This document shows positions 1 to 7,624 of a stretch of 21,009 nt of DNA, piece after piece. The DNA is from JAUASV01 sp047605685. GTDB lineage: Bacteria; Actinomycetota; Actinomycetes; Actinomycetales; Microbacteriaceae. The notes beneath the pieces were generated by a model. That model searched no databases. It saw only the letters and a program-made list of their open reading frames with translations, and was not told the DNA's origin. Made by a program: the position numbers and the translations under genes. The DNA lies in the NCBI GenBank assembly GCA_047605685.1, contig JASGFF010000045.1, positions 1-21,009 of the forward strand, given 5' to 3'. Within the stretch, counting starts at the first letter, position 1; every line of letters begins with the position of its first letter.

Positions 1-376
1 TGTCGCCCGGGTGCGAGTACTCCGCGGCCAGGAACGTGTCGTGGTAGTCGAGCTCCCGCACGGCGACGCCGTTCGCCCAGGCCGCCCACTCCGGGCTGGT
101 CCGGACGCCGGCCGGCTCGCCGAGCACGCTCGCCCCCGCACCGCCGGTCGATGGGGCGTGGGCGAGCGCCTGCGCCCGGGCGGCGCTCGGCGCGGCGCGC
201 GCATAGGAGGCCACCGCCACCGCGGCGTTGTCGATCACCCGATTGACCACCATCTCGGCGACATCCGCCTCCACCTCGACCGGGTCGGCGGCGACCTCCG
301 CGAGCCTCCAGGCGAGCTGCTCGGCGCGCGGCAGCGCCTCGGCGGAACGGTGGGCGCGAACGGGGTGGCTCTTCAC
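1..376 (-). CDS. prpD: 2-methylcitrate dehydratase PrpD, N-terminal part (runs off window)
   Basis: The first 125 codons of a PrpD-family protein are present; the 3' end lies outside the window. The start is GTG at 376, chosen because AAGGAA (385-390, read on the minus strand) lies 8 bases upstream. The N-terminus MKSHPVRAHRSAEALPRAEQ and the later stretch ELDYHDTFLAAEYSHPGD match actinobacterial 2-methylcitrate dehydratases, where the Asp/His-rich segment belongs to the active-site region. Known role of the family: dehydration of 2-methylcitrate to 2-methyl-cis-aconitate in the cytosolic methylcitrate cycle, which disposes of propionyl-CoA. It lies 191 bases downstream of another PrpD-fold gene on the same strand, so it may be the end of the same operon or have its own promoter in that gap. 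prpB and prpC would be expected just outside the window. Confidence 0.8.
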   Translation of the reverse strand, partial: MKSHPVRAHRSAEALPRAEQLAWRLAEVAADPVEVEADVAEMVVNRVIDNAAVAVASYARAAPSAARAQALAHAPSTGGAGASVLGEPAGVRTSPEWAAWANGVAVRELDYHDTFLAAEYSHPGD

Positions 377-392
377 CGGCGGGGTTCCTTCA

Positions 393-426
393 CTGATCCG
401 GGGTCGGGAGCTGATCCGGGGTCGGG
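393..426. repeat. Tandem 16-base direct repeat in the prpD leader
   Basis: CTGATCCGGGGTCGGG occurs exactly at 393-408 and again at 411-426, a period of 18 bases. It lies immediately upstream of the prpD ribosome binding site. It could be a pair of regulator binding sites or a simple slippage duplication; nothing in the sequence decides between these. Confidence 0.7.
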
Positions 427-430
427 CGCT

Positions 431-567
431 GGGGCGGCCGGGACGCGGTGCCGGGTGCTCGTTCCGATGCCCCGCATACACCTAAGCATGACGGCACCCT
501 CCGCTGCCGCGCTCCGGCAACCGGTCGGACGGGATGCCCAACCAGACCGGGACGGCCGGGACGCGGT
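431..567. repeat. 19-base near-identical direct repeat flanking the mmgE/prpD gap
   Basis: The segment 431-449 matches 549-567 at 18 of 19 bases; the common core is CGGCCGGGACGCGGT. The second copy ends directly at the stop codon of the MmgE/PrpD gene. The motif is G+C-rich and partly self-repetitive (CCGGGACGG then CCGGGACGC at the second copy), so it may have no function. Confidence 0.45.
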
Positions 568-1908
568 TCAGCCGGCGCCCGGAACCGGCCGGGCGAGCAG
601 CTCGAGCAGCTCGATGACCCTGGCGTCCCGGTCGTCGATGACCTCCGCGATGGCCGGCAGGGAGAGGGCCGGCAGGGTCTCGAGCAGCGCAGCCCATTTC
701 CGGGCGAGCCGGTCGGCACCCAACGGCCGCTCGGGGCTGCCGAGCTCCAGCTCGACGCCGTGCTCCAGCCTCGTGCCGTCGGCGAGCGTCACGGTGACAT
801 GTGCCGGGTAGCCGCCGTTGGCGGCCGGCGGCAGCCCGGGGCGCAGCCGGACCCGTGTCGCGAGCGCGAACAGGTCGGCGGCGGCGAAGTCCTCGGGATC
901 GAGGCGGGCGAGGCGGGCCGGGTCGCGCAGGAGCGCGACGGCGGCGAGCCATGGCAGCGCGTACTGTGCCTCGCTGAGGTCGGCCGGGGCGGTGACGTCG
1001 AGCACGACGGCCGCGTCGATGACCCGGATGTCGATGGCCCGGATGTCGATGGCCCGCGCCTCGCCGAGGTCGTGCCGCCGTCGCAGCTCGAGGAGGGCCT
1101 CGATCATGGCGTGGGCGGCACGACAGCTCGCCCACGGCTTGAGGTAGCTGTCCGGGCTCTCGAAGACGCGCCCGAGCGAGGCGATCATCGGGTCGTCGCT
1201 CGCCTCCTCGAACGGGGTCGGCCCGGCCGGGGCGTGGAGCGCGCCGTCGGTGGTCTCGCTCGCGTAGCCGGCCTCGGCCAGCTCGACGACGGCGACGGCG
1301 GTGGCCCCGGCCCAGCCGATGGACTCCCTGGCGGCGGTCGAGGTCATCCGGGAATGCGGCGCGTGGGCGAAGGCGAGGCGGATCGCGCTGGCGATCCGGT
1401 CGGCGTCCCCGCCGCGCAGCGCGGCGAGCGCCGCGGCCGCGCCGATGGTGGCGGCGTAGCCGCTGGCCCGGTAGGACTCGCCCGACCGCTCGGGTGCGGC
1501 GAGATGTCCGGCGCGGATGGCGATCTCGTGGCCGGCGACGAAGGCGCGGACGAGCTCCGGGAGCGTCGCCTCTGCCGCGCCGGCGAGCAGCACGGGGAGC
1601 ACGGTGGAGCTGGCGTGGATGCCGCCGCCGCGGTAGTGCCCGTCGTCGTAGTCGAGCGCGCTCGCGGCGATCGCGGCGAGGTGCGCGGACCACATCGCGG
1701 AGGTCCGCACCGCCAGCCCGGGGACGGGGACGGTGCCCGGGTGCCGGGAGGCGGTGGTGGCCGCACGGGCGAACAGCTCGGTGCCGGTGCCGCCGGCGAT
1801 CACGGCGAGCGTGTCGGTGATCGCGGTCCGCGCCCACCGCTCGACGTGATCCGGCAGCCGGTCGTCGGCGATGGCTCTGACGGCGGTGCCGATCTGCCGC
1901 AGGCTCAT
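568..1908 (-). CDS. MmgE/PrpD family protein (446 aa)
   Basis: Full-length member of the MmgE/PrpD fold. Known members include 2-methylcitrate dehydratase, cis-aconitate decarboxylase and iminodisuccinate epimerase. The start ATG at 1908 overlaps the ABC ATPase stop codon as ATGA (1905-1908), so translation is probably coupled; an upstream in-frame extension to 2172 only overlaps the ATPase and is rejected. N-terminal helices are followed by ALDYDDGHYRGGGIHAS, which corresponds to the family's substrate-pocket region, and later ESIGWAGATAV and SYLKPWASCRAAH, the family's K-x-(Y/W)-x-(A/S)-C-type segment. It differs strongly from the PrpD encoded next to it (DYDDGH instead of DYHDTF), so I do not call it a methylcitrate dehydratase. 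Its place at the end of an uptake operon suggests it acts on the imported substrate or a derivative; the actual reaction is unknown. Three 15-base repeats lie inside the gene (1015-1059). Confidence 0.85.
   Translation of the reverse strand: MSLRQIGTAVRAIADDRLPDHVERWARTAITDTLAVIAGGTGTELFARAATTASRHPGTVPVPGLAVRTSAMWSAHLAAIAASALDYDDGHYRGGGIHASSTVLPVLLAGAAEATLPELVRAFVAGHEIAIRAGHLAAPERSGESYRASGYAATIGAAAALAALRGGDADRIASAIRLAFAHAPHSRMTSTAARESIGWAGATAVAVVELAEAGYASETTDGALHAPAGPTPFEEASDDPMIASLGRVFESPDSYLKPWASCRAAHAMIEALLELRRRHDLGEARAIDIRAIDIRVIDAAVVLDVTAPADLSEAQYALPWLAAVALLRDPARLARLDPEDFAAADLFALATRVRLRPGLPPAANGGYPAHVTVTLADGTRLEHGVELELGSPERPLGADRLARKWAALLETLPALSLPAIAEVIDDRDARVIELLELLARPVPGAG
1015..1059. 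repeat. 15-base in-frame minisatellite inside the MmgE/PrpD gene
   Basis: Three consecutive 15-base units at 1015-1029, 1030-1044 and 1045-1059, consensus GTCGATGGCCCGGAT. The first has one difference and the third diverges in its last three bases. Read on the coding strand they give the repeating pentapeptide AIDIR, AIDIR, VID. Unit-number changes would keep the reading frame. Confidence 0.8.
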
Positions 1909-3497
1909 CGCGCGCCCAGTGCGCGGGGCAACGCGGCGAGCAGCGCTCGCGTGTACGGGTGCCGGGGGTGTTCGTAGACCTCCTCGGCGGCCCCGGCCTC
2001 GACGATGCGGCCGGCCCTGAGGACGATGACGTCGTCGCTGACCTGCCGGACCACGCCGAGGTCGTGGGAGACGAAGACGATCGTGATGCCCCGCTCCGCC
2101 TTGATCCGCCCCAGCAGCGCGAGGATCTGCGCCTGCACGAGGACGTCGAGCGCGGAGAGCACCTCGTCGCACAGCAGGATCTCCGGCTGCGCGGCCAGGG
2201 CCCGGGCGATCGCGACGCGCTGCCGCTGACCGCCGGAGAGCTGGAGCGGGTGCCGGTCCAGCAGTTCGGCGGGCAGGGAGACCGCCGCGAGGGCGTCGAC
2301 GGCCGCGGTGCGGCCGGTGCCGCGTGGGAGGGCCTCGGCGACGATCTGGCGGACGGTGTAGCGCGGGTCGAAGGAGCTCAGCGGATCCTGCGGCACGACC
2401 TGGATGCGGCGCCGGCGGTCCCGGCGAGCGCGCTCCGGGATGCCCGACCAGGGCTGGCCGTCCAGCAGCACCCGGCCGGCATCCGGTGTTTGGGTGGCGA
2501 GCAGGGCGCGCAGCAGCGTGCTCTTGCCGGAGCCGGATTCGCCGACGATGCCGAGCGTGCGTCCCTGCCGGATCCGCACGCTGACGTCGTCGAGGGCGAC
2601 GAAGCGGTCGTTGGCGCCGCCGGCCGGGTGGCGGTAGCTGACGCTGACCCCCTGCGCCTCCAGCACCACCGCGTCCCCGGGACTGCCGATCGTCGGCTCA
2701 CGGCGGCCTCCGCGGCGCGGGATCGCGGCGACGAGCTCCCGGGTGTAGGCCTCGGCGGGCCGGTCGAGCAGGACGGCGGGGGCACCCTGCTCGACCACAC
2801 GGCCGCCGTGCAGGACGAGGACGTGGTCGGCGATGTCGGCGACCACGGCGAGGTCGTGGCTGACCAGCAGGATGCCGAGCCCGTGCTCGCGTTCCCGTTG
2901 CAGCAGGTCGAGGACCTGACGTTGCACGGTGACGTCGAGCGCGGTGGTCGGCTCGTCGGCGACCAGCAGACGGGGTCTGCCGCCGAGCGCGGAGGCGATG
3001 AGGGCACGCTGCCGCAGCCCGCCGGAGAGCTGGTGCGCGTACTGTCGGGCACGGTGCCCGGGGTCGGGGAAGCCGACCGATTCGAGCAGCGCGAGGACAT
3101 CCTCCCGGGTGGTGGCCCGTGACGCCCTGCCGGACGCCCTGCCGGCCCGGACCGACTCGGTCACCTCCTGCCGCACGCTGCGCAGCGGGTCGAGGGACAC
3201 CAACGCGTCCTGCAGGACGAGACCGGCGAAGCGGCCCCGGATCCGGCGCCAGTCGCGCTCAGCCCAGCCGAGCGCATCGAGCCCGTCCACCCGGAAGCGT
3301 GTCGCCCGCACCTCGGCCCCGGGGTCGGTGAGGCCGAGGAGAGCGCGAGCGGTCGTCGTCTTGCCGGAGCCGGATTCGCCGACCAGGGCGACGCACTCCC
3401 CGGGCCGGATGGTGAGGTCCAGGCCGGTGATCGCGGGGCTCGTCGCGCCGGGGAACCGGACGGACAGGCCCTCGAGCTCGATCAGGGGATCGGTCAT
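1905..3497 (-). CDS. Dipeptide/oligopeptide-type ABC transporter, fused double ATPase (530 aa)
   Basis: Two complete ABC nucleotide-binding domains in one chain, equivalent to DppD plus DppF. Domain 1: Walker A GESGSGKTT near residues 40-48, signature LSGGLRQR at 157-164, Walker B LLVADEPTTALD at 177-188. Domain 2: Walker A GESGSGKST at 319-327, signature LSGGQRQR at 420-427, Walker B ILLCDEVLSALD about 20 residues later. The catalytic Glu is kept in both, so both sites look competent. It would sit on the cytoplasmic face and power the permeases encoded upstream. The start ATG at 3497 overlaps the permease stop as ATGA. A 12-base duplication at 3121-3144 encodes GRASGRAS in the helical region of domain 1. 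The transported compound cannot be read from the ATPase. Confidence 0.95.
   Translation of the reverse strand: MTDPLIELEGLSVRFPGATSPAITGLDLTIRPGECVALVGESGSGKTTTARALLGLTDPGAEVRATRFRVDGLDALGWAERDWRRIRGRFAGLVLQDALVSLDPLRSVRQEVTESVRAGRASGRASRATTREDVLALLESVGFPDPGHRARQYAHQLSGGLRQRALIASALGGRPRLLVADEPTTALDVTVQRQVLDLLQREREHGLGILLVSHDLAVVADIADHVLVLHGGRVVEQGAPAVLLDRPAEAYTRELVAAIPRRGGRREPTIGSPGDAVVLEAQGVSVSYRHPAGGANDRFVALDDVSVRIRQGRTLGIVGESGSGKSTLLRALLATQTPDAGRVLLDGQPWSGIPERARRDRRRRIQVVPQDPLSSFDPRYTVRQIVAEALPRGTGRTAAVDALAAVSLPAELLDRHPLQLSGGQRQRVAIARALAAQPEILLCDEVLSALDVLVQAQILALLGRIKAERGITIVFVSHDLGVVRQVSDDVIVLRAGRIVEAGAAEEVYEHPRHPYTRALLAALPRALGAR
3121..3144. repeat. 12-base in-frame tandem duplication in ATPase domain 1
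   Basis: GACGCCCTGCCG is present twice back to back (3121-3132 and 3133-3144). It encodes a four-residue repeat on the minus strand, in the helical region ahead of the signature motif. Confidence 0.8.
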
Positions 3498-4348
3498 GCG
3501 CGCCTGCCCTGGAATCGGCGCTGGGCGGCCCGCCCCAGCGTGGTGATCGCGAGGATGGTGACGACGATCGCCAGGCCGGGGAACACGGTCGGCCACCAGG
3601 CGAGGCTGATGTAGTCCCTCGCCGCGGACAGCAGGGCGCCCCATTCCGGGGCGGGGCGGGCCGGGCCGAGGCCGACGAAGCTGAGCCCGGAGACGGTGAG
3701 GATCGCGGTGCCGATCTCGATCGTCGCCAGCAGCAGCACCGAGGACACGGCGTTCGGCAGGATGTGGCGCACGACGGTCGTCGCATACCGCTGCCCGAGG
3801 GTGCGCGCCGCGGACACGTACTCGGAGCCCCGGATGGCGGCGGCCTGCCGGCGGATGAGACGGGCGAAGCCGGGGATGAGGGCGATGCCGATCGCCAGGG
3901 TCAGGCTGACCGTCCCCGCGCCGAAGAAGGTGGCGAACAGCAGCGCCATCAGGATCGACGGGAACGCGGACAGCAGGTCGAAGACCCGGGACAGCAGCTC
4001 GTCGACGGCCCGGTGGGTGAGCGCCGCGAGGAGCCCGAGGACGATCCCGCCGGCCAGCCCGAGGGCGACCGCGAGCGCGGCGATGATGACGGAGTAGCGG
4101 GCGCCGTAGACGACGCGGGCGTAGATGTCGCGGCCGAGCTCGTCGGTGCCGAACCAGTGCGCCGCCGAGGGCGGCCGCAGGCTGGAGACCGGGTCGGTGG
4201 TGTTCGGGTCCGCGGCCCCGAGCAGCGGCGGGTGGACCAGGGCCACGACCAGGATCGCGACGTAGAGGGCGGCCAGCACCGTCACCGCCGAGGGCCGGAT
4301 CATCCGCCTCCGGGCCCCGGAGCGGGCCGGCGGGGCTGCGACCGTCAT
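3494..4348 (-). CDS. ABC transporter permease, DppC/OppC type (284 aa)
   Basis: Inner-membrane permease with about six hydrophobic segments. The N-terminal region carries the DppC-family signature HWFGTDELGRDIYARVVYGA (about residues 64-83). The cytoplasmic EAA-like loop is SAARTLGQRYATTVVRHILPN, which contacts the ATPase in this family. The C-terminal SGLSFVGLG-PAPEWG segment is also typical. The ATG at 4348 overlaps the stop of the DppB-type gene as ATGA, and its own stop overlaps the ATPase start, so all three components should be made in a fixed ratio. Confidence 0.95.
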   Translation of the reverse strand: MTVAAPPARSGARRRMIRPSAVTVLAALYVAILVVALVHPPLLGAADPNTTDPVSSLRPPSAAHWFGTDELGRDIYARVVYGARYSVIIAALAVALGLAGGIVLGLLAALTHRAVDELLSRVFDLLSAFPSILMALLFATFFGAGTVSLTLAIGIALIPGFARLIRRQAAAIRGSEYVSAARTLGQRYATTVVRHILPNAVSSVLLLATIEIGTAILTVSGLSFVGLGPARPAPEWGALLSAARDYISLAWWPTVFPGLAIVVTILAITTLGRAAQRRFQGRRA

Positions 4349-5292
4349 GCCGCCACCCGCCGGAGCCGGGGGTCGATGACGACGGCGAGGATGTCGATCA
4401 CGGTGGTGATGAGCACATAGGCCCCGGTGATGATGAGGACGACGGCGACGATGACCGGGGTGTCCTGACCGCTGACCGCCGTCAGGGCCACCCGCCCGAG
4501 GCCCGGCCGGGCGAACACCGTCTCGACGATCACGGCACCGCCGATGAGGACGCCGAGCATGTTGCCGATCACGGTCAGTGAGGCGATCGCGGCGTGCGGC
4601 ACCAGGTGGAGCGCCCGCAGCCGGAACGGGGAGACGCCACGGCTGCGCACCGTGAGAACCCAGGGCTGACGCAGTGCGACCCCGATCTCCTCGCGCATGA
4701 ACTGCGACAGCACGCCGGCGATCGGCAGCGCGAGCGTGACCACCGGGAGCACGAGCGAGCCGAGCCCGTCCGCGCCGACAGCGGGGAACCAGTGGAGGTT
4801 GAAGGAGAACGCGAGCAGCAGCAGGGAGCCGACCCAGAACGTCGGCAGGCAGATGGCCAGCAGCTCGACCGCATGCAGGGCCCCCTGCACGCGGCGGGAC
4901 GCCCCGGCGGTGGTCACCGCCACGACCCAGGCGAGCGTCCCGGCGAGCACGACGGCGGCGAACGCGAGCCGGAGCGTGTCCCCGAGCTGTGCGCCGACGA
5001 CCTCGGAGACATCGGCGCTGAGCACGTAGGAACGGCCGAGGTCGCCGCGCAGCAGCTCCAGGAGGTACCGGCCGTACTGCACGATCGCCGGCTGGTCGAG
5101 GCCGAGGCGCTCCCGGACCTGCTCGGCGAGCCCGGGGTCGTTGAGGTGGGTGCCGAGGACGACCGCCTCCACCGAGCCGGGCATGAGGCGGATGCCGACG
5201 AAGGTGAGGGTCGCGGCGGCCCAGAGAACCAGCACGGCTCCTGCGAGACGCCGGAGGGCGTCTCGCAGGAGCGCGCGATGGGAGTGGTTCAA
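4345..5292 (-). CDS. ABC transporter permease, DppB/OppB type (315 aa, TTG start)
   Basis: Inner-membrane permease with six predicted membrane segments. Family hallmarks are FVGIRLMPGS after the first segment, RLGLDQPAIVQYGRYLLELL followed by GDLGRSY, and the loop VLTVRSRGVSPFRLRALHLV, with VETVFARPGLG near the C-terminus. The TTG start at 5292 lies 10 bases after the lipoprotein stop. It is preferred because it retains the Arg-rich N-terminal helix (RDALRRLAG) usual before the first segment. A GTG at 5235 is an alternative start, but AGGAG there is only two bases away. A perfect 16-bp inverted repeat covers codons 7-19, so initiation or message stability at this junction may be controlled. 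Confidence 0.92.
   Translation of the reverse strand: MNHSHRALLRDALRRLAGAVLVLWAAATLTFVGIRLMPGSVEAVVLGTHLNDPGLAEQVRERLGLDQPAIVQYGRYLLELLRGDLGRSYVLSADVSEVVGAQLGDTLRLAFAAVVLAGTLAWVVAVTTAGASRRVQGALHAVELLAICLPTFWVGSLLLLAFSFNLHWFPAVGADGLGSLVLPVVTLALPIAGVLSQFMREEIGVALRQPWVLTVRSRGVSPFRLRALHLVPHAAIASLTVIGNMLGVLIGGAVIVETVFARPGLGRVALTAVSGQDTPVIVAVVLIITGAYVLITTVIDILAVVIDPRLRRVAA
5237..5272. repeat. Perfect 16-bp inverted repeat (hairpin) at the lipoprotein/permease junction
   Basis: GCTCCTGCGAGACGCC (5237-5252) is followed by the four bases GGAG and then its exact reverse complement (5257-5272). In the minus-strand message it lies 31 bases after the lipoprotein stop and 18 bases after the permease start codon. 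There is no U-rich tail. Its position fits an mRNA-stabilising or attenuating element that lowers permease relative to binding-protein expression, as known at such junctions in other ABC operons; this is inference. Confidence 0.9.
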
Positions 5293-5302
5293 GCCCGGCG
5301 GC

Positions 5303-6943
5303 TCAGCCGACCCAGACGTTGTAGTTGCTGTCCGGACTGCCGCTGGAGTAGTCGAATCCGAGACCGTGCACGCTCGTGCTGTTGGCGATCTGGAACGTCG
5401 ACTCCGTCAGCGGGACGAACAGCGCCTCGTCCTCGACCAGGTACTGCTGGATCGTGTCCAGGTCGTCCTGGTACTGGGTCTCGTCGGTCGCCGTCAGCGC
5501 GTCCTCGGCGGCGGTGATCGCCTCGGTGGGCTGCCAGGCGGTGGCGGCGTAGAAGTATCCGGCCCAGGTGCCGACGACGCTGCTGGCGTAGTTGACCTGG
5601 CCGAAGGTCGCCGGGTAGACGCTCCAGGTCCCGTCCGCGATCGTCTCGGACAGCTCGGCCCAGGTCGGGGTCTGGAAGTCCAGCTCGATGCCGACGTTCG
5701 TCTTCACCGCGTCCTGGATCGCCTCGATGAGGGTGTCGCGCGAGTCCCGGATCGAGTCGGAGTCGTAGGTGACCGTGAGGGTGAGCCGCTGCCCGTCCTT
5801 CGTGCGGTAGCCATCGGAGTCGTACTCGGTCCAGCCCGCCTCGTCGAGCAGGGCGTTGGCCTCGTCGATGTCGTCGCCCCACGCGCCCTCGAGCGCGGAG
5901 TCGTAGTCGGGGTTGTCCTGGCCGACCCAGGACCAGGCGCGGGTCGCGCCGCCCTGGTAGACGGATTCGACGATGGTGTCCAGGTCGAAGCTGTCGCGGA
6001 AGGCCTTGCGGAGGTTGACGTCGTCCCAGGGCGCGTTCTCCGAGGACCCGTTGATGACGAAGCCGAAGGTCGACTGGCTGGCCGGTCCCTCGGTGTACTC
6101 CAGGCCGTCGGTCGACTCGATCTGAGAGACCTGCAGTGCGGGCACGCCGGAGATGACCTCGACCTGCCCCGAGGTGAGCTCGCCGACGCGGGTCGAGTCC
6201 TCGCTGACGAACTGGTAGGTGACCGTCTCGAGGTAGGCGGGACCGTCGTGGCTGACGCTGTCCGGCGCCCAGTCGTAGTCGTCGTTGCGGGCGAGCACGA
6301 TCTCGGATCCGCGGGTGTAGGACTCGATCGTGAACGGCCCAGAGCCCGACAGCGCGTCGCTCGGGGAGCCGAGCGCGTCGCCCTCGTCGAGCCCCGCCGG
6401 GTCGACGATGCCGAGCGCGACGCTGCTCAGAGCGGACAGCAGCGAGGAGTCCGGTTGCGCGAGGGTGATCGTCAGCTCCAGCCCGTCGGCGGTGATGTCA
6501 TCGACCGAGCCGAGCAGCGTCGAGTAGACGGAGCCGTTGTCGGCGTCCCGGGTGTAGTCGTAGTTCTCCTTGACCGCCTCGGCGTCCAGGGTCGCGCCGT
6601 CGCTGAAGGTGATGCCGTCCTTGATGGTGAAGTCGTACTCCAGGCCGTCGTCGGAGACCGTCCACGACTCCGCCAGCCAGGGCGAGAAGCTGCCGTCGGA
6701 CTCCTGGTAGACGAGCGAGTCGAAGAGGTTCCGCAGCACCTGCCGGTCGGACAGGAGCTGGTGGAAGGCGGGGGCGAAGCTCGACGGCTCGGCCGCCACC
6801 GCCCAGGTGACGCTGCCGCCCTCGACCGGGGTGGCGGCGGAGCTCGCGGTGGAGTCCGTGGTGGTGGTGCAGCCCGCCAGCGCGACGGCTGCCGCGGTGG
6901 CGAGGGCTGCGATCGCGGCGAGTCTGCTGCGGTGGGTTCGCAT
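5303..6943 (-). CDS. Family-5 extracellular solute-binding lipoprotein (546 aa)
   Basis: Substrate-binding component of the downstream ABC transporter, anchored to the outer face of the membrane. ATG at 6943 is chosen over ATG at 6961 because AAAGGA (6953-6958, minus strand) is 9 bases upstream of it. The first 25 residues form a lipoprotein signal peptide: MRTHRSR, a hydrophobic Ala-rich core, then lipobox LAGC with Cys25 as lipidation site, followed by a Thr/Ser-rich linker. The mature part matches SBP_bac_5: GGSVTWAVAAEPSSFAP, the LFDSLVYQ segment, LAESWTVSDDGLEYDFTIKDG and DAEAVKENYDYTRD. Peptide, glycoside, nickel and opine binders all share this fold, so specificity is not readable. The genomic setting suggests the substrate of the neighbouring catabolic enzymes. 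Confidence 0.93.
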   Translation of the reverse strand: MRTHRSRLAAIAALATAAAVALAGCTTTTDSTASSAATPVEGGSVTWAVAAEPSSFAPAFHQLLSDRQVLRNLFDSLVYQESDGSFSPWLAESWTVSDDGLEYDFTIKDGITFSDGATLDAEAVKENYDYTRDADNGSVYSTLLGSVDDITADGLELTITLAQPDSSLLSALSSVALGIVDPAGLDEGDALGSPSDALSGSGPFTIESYTRGSEIVLARNDDYDWAPDSVSHDGPAYLETVTYQFVSEDSTRVGELTSGQVEVISGVPALQVSQIESTDGLEYTEGPASQSTFGFVINGSSENAPWDDVNLRKAFRDSFDLDTIVESVYQGGATRAWSWVGQDNPDYDSALEGAWGDDIDEANALLDEAGWTEYDSDGYRTKDGQRLTLTVTYDSDSIRDSRDTLIEAIQDAVKTNVGIELDFQTPTWAELSETIADGTWSVYPATFGQVNYASSVVGTWAGYFYAATAWQPTEAITAAEDALTATDETQYQDDLDTIQQYLVEDEALFVPLTESTFQIANSTSVHGLGFDYSSGSPDSNYNVWVG

Positions 6944-7000
6944 GCGAGGCAGTCCTTTCATCAGTGGGGATGGTGGATCGGGAGGGGACAGGTCCGGGGT

Positions 7001-7624
7001 TCAGGTCGGATAGCCGACGGCGAAGGTCTTGCCGGTCTCGATGCCCTCGACCGAGCGGACGTAGGCATCGGCGACGTCGGACGCCGGGATCGGCCGGTGA
7101 CCGGGCAACGGGTTCTCGCCCCCGGCCTTGTCGATCGACTCCCGCAGGATCGACGGGCTGACCGAGTTGATGCGGCGCCCGCCGGAGAGCTCGGCGGCGG
7201 CGGCCAGGACGAAGGCGTCGAGACCGCCGTTGACGATGGCGGCGCTCACCCCGCCGTGCCAGGGAATGCGGGACATGATGCCGGAGACGAGCGTGAAGGA
7301 GCCGCGCTCGCGCAGGTGCGGCAGTCCCTGGAGCACCAGGTCGATCTGGCCGAGCAGCTTGCCGGCGATCGAGGAGCGGACCTGGTCGAGGGTGAGCTCC
7401 TCGAGCGGCGCGAGCGCGAGCGCGCCGACGGTGGAGACCACCGCGTCGACCTCCCCGGCACGCTCGTACGCCCGGGCGATGGACGCGGAGTCGGTGATGT
7501 CGATCGGCGACTCCGGCGAGGCGTAGTCGGCGATGACGAGGTCGTAGCCCCGCACGGTGAACGCGGCGAGCACCGCGGACCCGACGGTGCCGGCCGAGCC
7601 GATGAGGAGAACGCGCTTGCTCAT
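7001..7624 (-). CDS. Atypical short-chain dehydrogenase-fold protein without catalytic Tyr (207 aa)
   Basis: Short Rossmann protein: nucleotide-binding start RVLLIGSAGTVGSAV (residues 4-18), acidic DIT stretch in the adenine pocket region, and VDAVVSTVGA in place of NNAG. SFTLVSGIMSRIP carries the usual Ser strand. Where classical SDRs have YxxxK, this sequence has SAAIVNGGLDAF, so Tyr and Lys are missing; a known group of about 200-residue SDR-like proteins has this Asn-Gly version. The C-terminal half still has RINSVSPSIL. NAD(P) binding is plausible but standard SDR catalysis is not. The ATG at 7624 overlaps the upstream SnoaL-like gene stop as ATGA. The lipoprotein gene begins 57 bases downstream. 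Confidence 0.85.
   Translation of the reverse strand: MSKRVLLIGSAGTVGSAVLAAFTVRGYDLVIADYASPESPIDITDSASIARAYERAGEVDAVVSTVGALALAPLEELTLDQVRSSIAGKLLGQIDLVLQGLPHLRERGSFTLVSGIMSRIPWHGGVSAAIVNGGLDAFVLAAAAELSGGRRINSVSPSILRESIDKAGGENPLPGHRPIPASDVADAYVRSVEGIETGKTFAVGYPT

Noticed and set aside
1909..2172. N-terminal extension of the MmgE/PrpD gene
   Set aside because: It lies within the ATPase gene; ATGA coupling at 1905-1908 gives a normal family length.
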